Shown: in pieces, positions 1 to 5,354 of the stretch
How positions within the stretch are numbered: position 1 is the stretch's first letter
Layout of the letters: each line of letters starts with the position of its first letter
Assembly (NCBI GenBank): GCA_964392455.1
Contig: CAYMPG010000049.1
Coordinates: 1 to 7,010 of the forward strand
Length of the DNA stretch: 7,010 nt
Reading direction: 5' to 3'
Source: SFEL01 sp964392455
Lineage (GTDB): Bacteria; Bacillota; Clostridia; Christensenellales; CAG-138
Notes under the pieces: model-generated
Seen by the model: only the letters and a program-made list of their open reading frames with translations
Databases searched by the model: none
What the model was told of the DNA's origin: nothing
Program-made: the position numbers and the translations under genes

Positions 1-21
1 CAAACCCTATTCTTTGGTACT

Positions 22-47
22 TGTGGAAAATCCTTAGATTTTCCACA
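22..47. repeat. Perfect inverted repeat, 11-bp arms
   Basis: The arms TGTGGAAAATC (22-32) and GATTTTCCACA (37-47) are perfect reverse complements around a CTTA centre, so either strand can form an 11-bp stem with a tetraloop. It lies at the window edge, beyond the 3' end of selB. No T-run follows on either strand, so it is not a standard intrinsic terminator. It is best read as part of the palindrome-rich block filling 1-178. Confidence 0.75.
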
Positions 48-64
48 TGATTTCAAGGAGCTAT

Positions 65-83
65 GTCAATGCTCCGCATTGAC
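65..83. repeat. Perfect inverted repeat, 8-bp arms
   Basis: GTCAATGC (65-72) and GCATTGAC (76-83) pair perfectly around a 3-nt TCC centre. A competing 5-bp pairing exists between GGAGC (57-61) and GCTCC (71-75), so the two stems exclude each other. No gene is associated with it. It is the second of five dyads in the first 180 bases. Confidence 0.65.
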
Positions 84-84
84 T

Positions 85-107
85 AATCTATCCTTTAAGG
101 AAAGAAC
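85..107 (-). repeat. Degenerate palindrome unit, outer module of the array
   Basis: Read on the minus strand, the left arm GTTCTTTCCTT matches the left arm of the 152-174 palindrome (GTTCTTTCTTT) except for one base. The right arm is decayed, pairing at 8 of 11 positions; the core TCCTTTAAGGA (91-101) is still a perfect dyad. It joins the next palindrome through the linker at 108-117, which resembles the other linkers in this family. I read it as an eroded third module, which is inference. Confidence 0.5.
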
Positions 108-108
108 G

Positions 109-178
109 ATTCTTTTGGTACTTTTCTTTTAAAGAAAAGTACGCTTCTCTGGTTCTTTCTTTTAAAGAAAGAACAATA
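109..178 (-). repeat. 70-bp double-palindrome element at the selB 3' end
   Basis: This element contains two perfect palindromes. One spans 118-142 (12-bp arms starting GTACTTTT, one central base) and one spans 152-174 (11-bp arms starting GTTCTTTC, one central base), with a 9-nt linker between. The same 70 bases recur in reverse orientation at 6893-6962 with three substitutions and no gaps. The element starts 16 nt past the selB stop and would be transcribed with selB, giving two A/U-rich hairpins in the 3' UTR. It could be a terminator or transcript-end stabiliser, or a non-autonomous mobile palindrome (REP/MITE-like). The sequence alone does not decide. Confidence 0.85.
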
Positions 179-194
179 ATAAACATCCTACCCC

Positions 195-2108
195 CTAATA
201 TGCCACACGTTCGCTTTCGGTGCCGTTGCGGCGGGTGATGCGGACGGAGTCCAGATACTCAAGGAGCGGCTTGGCGTTTTTGCGGCTGGTGCCAATGGCA
301 TCCCTTATGCCGGCAATGGTGATTTTGCCCTCGGCGGCCAGCATTTCCCGGGCAATAGCCGCCACACGGTCGGTATACACAGGGAGGGTCATAAGGTCGT
401 CGCTCAATAGCACAATGCTGCCCTGGGCGGCAAGGAGCTGCACAATATCCTCCGCAGCGGCGGGGGCAACGCCGGGTATGGCAATATCGCCGAGCTTGAG
501 GAACTCAAAGCCCGCATTATCAAGGGCCTTGGTAACGGCGGAGCTGACCTTAAGGTAGGTATCATCCTGAGGGATAACAAAATCCCCTGCGGCAATGAAT
601 TCGCCGCTGCGCTTAATGACAGCCCTGTCCTCCAGGCGCTGAATGAATTCATCAAATACATTCTGCTTTACCTTTGGCAGGAACCGTACCCTCAGCTCCG
701 CCTTGCGGCAGCCCTGCCGGTACGGGTTATCCTTATGGAAGGCATGAAGATGCTCAAGCATGGCCTCAGTGACCTTTTTCTCAAAGGAAGCGTGCCACAG
801 GTGCAGGTCCTTTTTCATCTGGAAGGAAGCTACAAGGCCCTGCTCCTCAAGCTGAGCGGTTTCGGACAGGGTTTCCTCAAGGGTAAGGCCGGTGAGCTTT
901 GCAAGCTCCGCTGCGGTAATGGCAGAATCGCTGTGCTGCTTTATGAGCAGCTCCAGCATATCCCCATGGCCCCCCTGCTCCTTGATGGCCATTTCGGAAA
1001 GCACCTTTTCATCAAAGCGCTTTTTCTTTACGGGATTGGCCTCTATTACGGTGCCGCCGCCGATTGTCTCCATGGGGGAATAAAAGCGAAGGATAAACCG
1101 GTCTCCCCGGCGCACGGCTATCTCCTCCTCAAGGCGAAGCTGAGCAAGGCAGCTTTCCCCGGGGCCAAGGGTGTCTCTGTCCAGCAGCACCGCCCGGCAC
1201 AGCACCTGTGAGGTGCCGGTGAAAAGGTGCAGCCGGGTGCGGTTTTCAATGGTGCGGGGGGAGGATGGGAGCATACTCAGGCGCACGTCCAGCATCATGG
1301 TGTTTTTCATGCTGCTGACAGGGGCCAGCACGCAGCCACGCTCTATTTCGTCCTTTTTAATATTGGATATGTTTATGGCCACACGCTGCCCGGCAAAGCA
1401 CTCCTCTGCATCTTTGCCATGCACCTGTATGCTGCGTATCTTGCAGGGCCTGTTTACCGGGAATACGGTGAGCTGATCCTCCTTGCGTATGCGGCCGGAT
1501 ATGAGGGTGCCTGTGACCACCGTGCCAAAGCCGGATATGGAAAACACCCTGTCTATAGGCAGGCGGGGTATGGTATCCACGTCACGCTGGGTCACCTGAT
1601 TGGCAGTCATGTCCTCAATGAGGGACACAAGCTCAGGTATACCCTGCCCTGTGGTGGAGGAGACCTGCACCATGGGAGCATCCTGGCAGAAGCTGCCCTT
1701 AAGCTCAGTGCGGATATCTTCCTTTACCATATCCAGCCAGTCCTCATCCACCAGGTCGCACTTGTTGAGCACGATTATGGATTTTTCTATGCCCAGCAGG
1801 CCCAGTATGTCTATATGCTCCCGGGTCTGGGGCATGATGCCCTCATCCGCCGCTATTACCAGCAGCACAAGGTCCATGCCCACTACGCCCGCCACCATGT
1901 TGTTTATAAATTTTTCGTGGCCGGGCACGTCTATTATGCCCACCCTGTCTCCCCGGGGCAGGTCAAACCAGGTGAAGCCCAGGTCAATGGTAATGCCCCT
2001 GCGCTGCTCTTCCTCCCAGCGGTCTGTATTGCGGCCGGTGAGGGCCTTTATGAGGGTGGTTTTGCCGTGATCGATATGGCCGGCAGTGCCTACGATTATG
2101 TTTTTCAT
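195..2108 (-). CDS. selB: Selenocysteine-specific translation elongation factor SelB
   Basis: SelB is a GTPase that carries Sec-tRNA(Sec) to ribosomes stalled at UGA codons marked by a SECIS hairpin in the mRNA. The N-terminal G domain shows G1 GHIDHGKT (residues 10-17), RGIT (37-40), G3 DVPGHE (60-65), G4 NKCD (115-118) and an SST G5 (150-152). EF-Tu-like beta-barrel domains follow to about residue 360, including ISGFGTVVTGT. The rest is a run of winged helices, ending in the SECIS-reading helix region (GTSRKNAKPLLEYLD, 606-620). The 637-residue length is normal for the family and all motifs are intact. The ATG at 2106-2108 gives the expected MKNIIVGTAGHIDHGKT start. Only a weak GGG lies just upstream; the better Shine-Dalgarno lies beyond a hairpin. 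The stop is TAG. No selA, selD or tRNA-Sec is visible in the window. Confidence 0.97.
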   Translation of the reverse strand: MKNIIVGTAGHIDHGKTTLIKALTGRNTDRWEEEQRRGITIDLGFTWFDLPRGDRVGIIDVPGHEKFINNMVAGVVGMDLVLLVIAADEGIMPQTREHIDILGLLGIEKSIIVLNKCDLVDEDWLDMVKEDIRTELKGSFCQDAPMVQVSSTTGQGIPELVSLIEDMTANQVTQRDVDTIPRLPIDRVFSISGFGTVVTGTLISGRIRKEDQLTVFPVNRPCKIRSIQVHGKDAEECFAGQRVAINISNIKKDEIERGCVLAPVSSMKNTMMLDVRLSMLPSSPRTIENRTRLHLFTGTSQVLCRAVLLDRDTLGPGESCLAQLRLEEEIAVRRGDRFILRFYSPMETIGGGTVIEANPVKKKRFDEKVLSEMAIKEQGGHGDMLELLIKQHSDSAITAAELAKLTGLTLEETLSETAQLEEQGLVASFQMKKDLHLWHASFEKKVTEAMLEHLHAFHKDNPYRQGCRKAELRVRFLPKVKQNVFDEFIQRLEDRAVIKRSGEFIAAGDFVIPQDDTYLKVSSAVTKALDNAGFEFLKLGDIAIPGVAPAAAEDIVQLLAAQGSIVLLSDDLMTLPVYTDRVAAIAREMLAAEGKITIAGIRDAIGTSRKNAKPLLEYLDSVRITRRNGTESERVAY

Positions 2109-2119
2109 ATATTGCCCGG

Positions 2120-2149
2120 GCCGGAGGGTGTTCCCCCGGCTTCTCCCCT
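2120..2149 (-). promoter_or_regulatory. selB leader: Shine-Dalgarno followed by hairpin before the start codon
   Basis: On the minus strand AGGGGAG (2149-2143) is a good Shine-Dalgarno but ends 34 nt before the selB ATG. Between them, 2140-2120 folds as GCCGG paired with CCGGC and GGG paired with CCC, with a single bulged U on the 3' side and an AACA loop. Folding removes 21 nt and leaves about 13 nt of effective spacing. The pairing is directly visible; its role in setting ribosome spacing or in control of selB is inference. Confidence 0.5.
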
Positions 2150-2176
2150 GAAGATAATATTTCCTGTTTGTCTATC

Positions 2177-2205
2177 ATTTTATCGTAAACCCCTCCCACC
2201 GTCAA
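2177..2205 (-). promoter_or_regulatory. Sigma-A-type promoter for selB
   Basis: On the minus strand the -35 box TTGACG (2205-2200) and the -10 box TAAAAT (2182-2177) are separated by exactly 17 bp, and each matches consensus at five of six positions. Transcription should start near 2170, giving a leader of about 60 nt before selB. This is the best promoter match in the window. Confidence 0.75.
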
Positions 2206-2215
2206 CGGCGGGAGG
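2192..2215. promoter_or_regulatory. 24-bp dyad over the selB -35 box, possible operator
   Basis: On the minus strand the arms CCTCCCGCCG and CGGTGGGAGG flank a TTGA centre that supplies most of the selB -35 hexamer. Nine of ten arm positions are complementary and the tenth is a G/T pair. The dyad lies upstream of the predicted transcription start, so a protein-binding site is likelier than an RNA hairpin. No regulator gene is present in the window. Confidence 0.45.
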
Positions 2216-2259
2216 CACGGCGAAAAAAGCCTGAAATTACAGGGCGCCGGCCCATATTG

Positions 2260-2288
2260 TGGACTTGCGGAGATATTTGGTGTAAAAT
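2260..2288 (+). promoter_or_regulatory. Candidate promoter for the dnaD-like operon
   Basis: TGGACT (2260-2265) and TAAAAT (2283-2288) lie 17 bp apart and match sigma-A consensus at four and five of six positions. Transcription would start near 2295, leaving a leader of about 30 nt that contains the AAGGAG at 2309-2314. Its -35 box is about 54 bp from that of the divergent selB promoter. The weak -35 box makes this tentative. Confidence 0.4.
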
Positions 2289-2325
2289 CAAATTGAAGTA
2301 CTATGTATAAGGAGCGCAGAGGGGT

Positions 2326-3501
2326 ATGCATTGCAGCCTGGAAAGGAGCGCGGCGGTAAACGGCGCAACTCCCGTGCAGAATCTTTTTATAATGGAATAT
2401 ATGCCCAAGGCCCCCGAGGGGTATGTGAGGGTATATCTTTTCGGGCTGATGCTGTGCAGCTGCCGCGGCTTTGAAATGCTGGATCTGCCCGGCGGCCTTG
2501 GCATAACCCAGGATGAGGCGCTGGAGGCCTTTTTGTACTGGCAGGAGATGGGCCTTGTGCGTATAGTGGAAACGGAGCCATTGAATGTGGAATACCGTAT
2601 GCCCTCCGCCGCCCCCTTTAAGGGAGGCAGCCGCAAATACGGCAGCCTTATCGCCGCCCTCAGCAGGGTATGCAGGCCCAGGGTGTTTTCCCCTCAGGAG
2701 CTGAATAAGATATACGACTGGATAGAGGTATTCGGTATGGATGATGCCACCGCCGTGATGCTTGCTCGCCGGTGCATGGATATGAAGGGCCCCCGGGTAA
2801 GCATACAGTATATGGATAAGGCCGCAAAGGCCTGGGCGGATGACGGCATACTCACCGCCGATATGGCGGAGCAGCGCATAAAAATGGAAAGCGAGCTCAG
2901 CAGCGGCGCAAGGGCAATACTTGCCCGGTGGCGCAAGAGCAGGCTGCCCAGCGAGGACGAGCTGGAGCTTTACCGCAAGTGGACTGAGGACTGGGGCATG
3001 ACCCATGAGGAGATACTTGCAGCCTGCCCGGCGGTTACTGCTGCGGACAAGCCTACCTTTGCCTACCTTAATGGCATACTTGAAACCATGCACAATGGCG
3101 GCGGCGTGCAGGAATACCTCAGCGCACAGAATTCCGCCGAGGAAATAGCCCGGCAGATGTATATACGGGCAGGCATAGCCGGTGCGCCCGGCAGAAGGGA
3201 AAAGGACTCGGTATTTACCTGGCTCAATTCCTGGCATATGGAGGCGGAGACTGCGCTGTATGCTGCGGAGCTGTCCGCCGGGGCCTCCCGCCCCTTTGCA
3301 GGGGCCGCAAAGCTCATGGAGGGCTGGCACCAGAAGGGCATTACCACACTTATTGCCGCCCGGGAGTGCCATGAAAGCGGCAGCCGGGAAAAGCAGGCCG
3401 GGGAAAAGCCCTCTCACTTTATGAATTACGACCAGCGCCGCTACTCCCGGGAGGAGCTGAGCGGCATGGGGCTCAATCTGCTGGAGGAGGATGAACTATG
3501 A
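2326..3501 (+). CDS. DnaD-domain replication initiation protein
   Basis: DnaD-family proteins act with DnaA and the helicase loader to open DNA and recruit the replicative helicase; some family members act on phages or plasmids. Residues 14-90 fit the N-terminal winged-helix DnaD domain, beginning TPVQNLFIMEYMP. Helical DnaB_2-type repeats follow: residues 119-175 ending in YMDKAAKAW (162-170) and 202-262 ending in YLNGILETM (247-255), which correspond to the family YxxxIxxxW motif. A third, weaker copy seems to span 290-346. The C-terminal tail (MNYDQRRYSREEL) resembles the conserved end of clostridial relatives. The start is supported by AAGGAG at 2309-2314 and by the conserved segment beginning at residue 15; a second AAGGAGCGC lies just inside the gene. 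Its end overlaps the loader gene by 4 bp (ATGA). Role as chromosomal initiator is inferred from this pairing. Confidence 0.88.
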   Translation: MHCSLERSAAVNGATPVQNLFIMEYMPKAPEGYVRVYLFGLMLCSCRGFEMLDLPGGLGITQDEALEAFLYWQEMGLVRIVETEPLNVEYRMPSAAPFKGGSRKYGSLIAALSRVCRPRVFSPQELNKIYDWIEVFGMDDATAVMLARRCMDMKGPRVSIQYMDKAAKAWADDGILTADMAEQRIKMESELSSGARAILARWRKSRLPSEDELELYRKWTEDWGMTHEEILAACPAVTAADKPTFAYLNGILETMHNGGGVQEYLSAQNSAEEIARQMYIRAGIAGAPGRREKDSVFTWLNSWHMEAETALYAAELSAGASRPFAGAAKLMEGWHQKGITTLIAARECHESGSREKQAGEKPSHFMNYDQRRYSREELSGMGLNLLEEDEL

Positions 3502-4433
3502 AGCCCAGCCCAGAGCTTTTGTATGAATACAGGCAGGCAAGAAGGGCCGCCCTGGAGGATTGCCGCCGCCGCACGGAAAAGCTGCGCTCAGCCATACCCC
3601 GCCTTGGGGAGATAGCTGCGGAGCGGCAGGCCGCCGCCTATGAAATGGGCAGGGCGGTGCTGGAGCAGGGCGAGGCAGCCCGCCAGCCTGCCATGGAAAA
3701 AATAGGCAGGCTGGATGTGGAGGAGGCCGCCATACTTAAGGAGGCAGGCTACCCGGGGGATTATTTTTCCCCAAGGTTCCGCTGCGGGCTGTGCCAGGAT
3801 ACGGGGTTTGTGGGGGAGCTTCACAGAACGCCCTGCGTCTGCATCAGGCGCCGCATGGCAGAGCTGCGCTTTGCATCCTCCGCAATGGATAAGAGCCAGA
3901 CCTTTGACGCACTGCGCCCTGATGTATACCCTGCGGATAAGCAGCGCCGCCAGGCTCAGAAGGCAAAGGAGGTATGCATGGCCTATGCTGCCGCATACCC
4001 TGAGCAGACCCCCCGGGATCTGCTTATCACCGGGCCCACCGGCCTTGGCAAGAGCCATCTTTTAAACGCCATTGGCCTTGAGCTTGCGGCAAGGGGCGTG
4101 TACGTTTACAAGACCACCGCATATAATCTTATCAATTCCGCAATGGAGGCCATAAAGGAGCGCACCGCCGCCCCTGACCTTGTGGCCCCGGAGGTATTGA
4201 TAATAGACGACCTTGGCACAGAGCCCATGATACCCACCATTACCCGGGAGACACTCTTTTCCGTTATAAACGAGCGGCAGGCCGCAAACCGGGCCACCCT
4301 CTGGGCCACCAACCGGGACCTGAGCCTCATTCAGGAAAGCTATGGAGACAGGTTCTTCTCCCGGCTCATAGCCCCCCGGGCCACAGGCATACTCCCCATG
4401 ACCGGGGCAGACCTTAGGCCGCTATTGAAATAG
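3498..4433 (+). CDS. DnaC/DnaI-family AAA+ helicase loader ATPase
   Basis: This should be the ATPase that loads the hexameric replicative helicase onto DNA, working with the DnaD-like protein encoded just upstream. Residues 1-90 are a charged helical region. A probable zinc site follows (C96, C99, C113, C115), as expected for DnaI-type N-terminal domains. The C-terminal AAA+ domain shows Walker A GPTGLGKSH (179-187), Walker B VLIIDDLG (233-240), a sensor-1-like ATN (270-272) and DRFFSRL (284-290), where the family carries its arginine finger. The 311-residue length fits DnaI/DnaC proteins. The ATG overlaps the upstream stop as ATGA, and GGAGGAGG at 3483-3490 gives 7-nt spacing, so translation is probably coupled. 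Other IS21 IstB-like ATPases share this fold, but no transposase is present and the DnaD partner favours a loader. Confidence 0.92.
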   Translation: MKPSPELLYEYRQARRAALEDCRRRTEKLRSAIPRLGEIAAERQAAAYEMGRAVLEQGEAARQPAMEKIGRLDVEEAAILKEAGYPGDYFSPRFRCGLCQDTGFVGELHRTPCVCIRRRMAELRFASSAMDKSQTFDALRPDVYPADKQRRQAQKAKEVCMAYAAAYPEQTPRDLLITGPTGLGKSHLLNAIGLELAARGVYVYKTTAYNLINSAMEAIKERTAAPDLVAPEVLIIDDLGTEPMIPTITRETLFSVINERQAANRATLWATNRDLSLIQESYGDRFFSRLIAPRATGILPMTGADLRPLLK

Positions 4434-4459
4434 CCCAACTACCCACAGGGAGAGTATAT

Positions 4460-5353
4460 ATGCTCAAAAGACTTGCAGCCGTTATTCTGTTTTTCCTTAT
4501 GCTGCTGCCTGCCGGTGCCCATGCCTTTACCATAGCCTGGATGAGCGACACTCAGGAGTATTCCAGCACAGCGAGCCCCCTGTGGGGGGAGATGAATCAA
4601 TGGCTTGTGGATAGCCGGGAGAAGCTGGATATACGCTATGTATTCCACACCGGGGATATAGTCAGCGCCTCAAAATCCAATAAGCAATGGCAATACGCAA
4701 GGGAGGCCATGGCAATATTATCCGGGGCGGAGATGCCGTTTATTGCCGTTACCGGCAATCATGATACCGGCTACAGGGAAAGCTACACAAGGTATATGGA
4801 CCATGTGGGCAATCTTCAGCCCCTGCATATAGCCCAGGAATACGGGGAGACCGGCAGCCGCTATGAGCTTTTCAGCGCCGATGGCAGGGACTATATTTTC
4901 CTTGGCATAGCCTATTCTACCTGCGGCCCATCCGAGGAGGAGTGCCGGTGGGCAAGGGAGGTGCTTGCCCGCCATGCTGACCGCACCGCCATAATACTTA
5001 CCCATAGCTACATAAAGCGCCGTGGAGGCTACACCACCCAGGGCAGGGTAATATACAAAAACATCGTGGAGCCCTCGGAAAACGTATTGCTGGTGCTCTG
5101 CGGCCACTGCCGGGAGCTTTCCCGCAGGGTGGATGAGATAGATATGGATGGGGATGGCGAGAAGGAGCGGAAGGTGTATTCCCTCCTTACCAATTTTCAG
5201 GCCGCAAGAAACGGCGGAGATGGCTACATGAGGCTTATGAAATTCCGCCGGGATGAAATATGCGTATACACCTATTCCCCCGTGCTGGATACCTACGAAT
5301 ACGGCAGGGAGCAGACCGTGGATATAATTCCCCTGCCCCCATTGGAGCAATGA
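4460..5353 (+). CDS. Secreted calcineurin-like metallophosphoesterase
   Basis: The protein starts with a typical signal peptide: K3 and R4, a hydrophobic core (5-16) and a likely signal peptidase I site after AHA (20-22), so the enzyme acts outside the membrane. The metallophosphoesterase motifs appear in order: SDTQ (29-32), GDIV (65-68), GNHD (99-102), THSY (181-184) and GHCR (215-218). Two family His ligands are replaced, Gln in DxH and Arg in GHxH. An Asp-rich loop (DMDGDGE, 228-234) precedes YSLLTNFQ, a context I associate with secreted relatives of this family. The substrate cannot be inferred. AGGGAGAG at 4447-4454 is well placed before the ATG. The gene starts 26 bp after the loader gene and its TGA lies 1 bp before the next ATG, so it is almost certainly in the same operon. 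Confidence 0.85.
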   Translation: MLKRLAAVILFFLMLLPAGAHAFTIAWMSDTQEYSSTASPLWGEMNQWLVDSREKLDIRYVFHTGDIVSASKSNKQWQYAREAMAILSGAEMPFIAVTGNHDTGYRESYTRYMDHVGNLQPLHIAQEYGETGSRYELFSADGRDYIFLGIAYSTCGPSEEECRWAREVLARHADRTAIILTHSYIKRRGGYTTQGRVIYKNIVEPSENVLLVLCGHCRELSRRVDEIDMDGDGEKERKVYSLLTNFQAARNGGDGYMRLMKFRRDEICVYTYSPVLDTYEYGREQTVDIIPLPPLEQ

Positions 5354-5354
5354 T

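Noticed and set aside
1..132. Plus-strand frame open from the window edge into the first palindrome
   Set aside because: The 43 codons are built from palindromic repeats and show no domain. Chance opening in AT-rich DNA is likelier than a gene end.
1..194. tRNA-Sec gene downstream of selB, a common neighbour
   Set aside because: No cloverleaf, T-loop or CCA end is visible. The stretch consists of short A/T-rich palindromes.
2192..2215. Intrinsic terminator upstream of selB
   Set aside because: The stem is strong, but no T-run follows on either strand, and it overlaps a promoter -35 box upstream of the predicted start.
1227..2234. Long plus-strand open frame opposite selB
   Set aside because: It lies antisense to a gene with intact SelB motifs, encodes no recognisable domain, and is explained by codon composition.
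1984..3417. Long minus-strand open frame across the divergent promoter and the DnaD-like gene
   Set aside because: It overlaps the start of selB in another frame and runs antisense to a convincing gene. Its translation is rich in Gly, His, Tyr and Pro with no domain.
5351..5353. TGA of the phosphoesterase as a selenocysteine codon
   Set aside because: Another in-frame TGA follows within three codons and the next gene starts 1 bp later. The protein is already complete.
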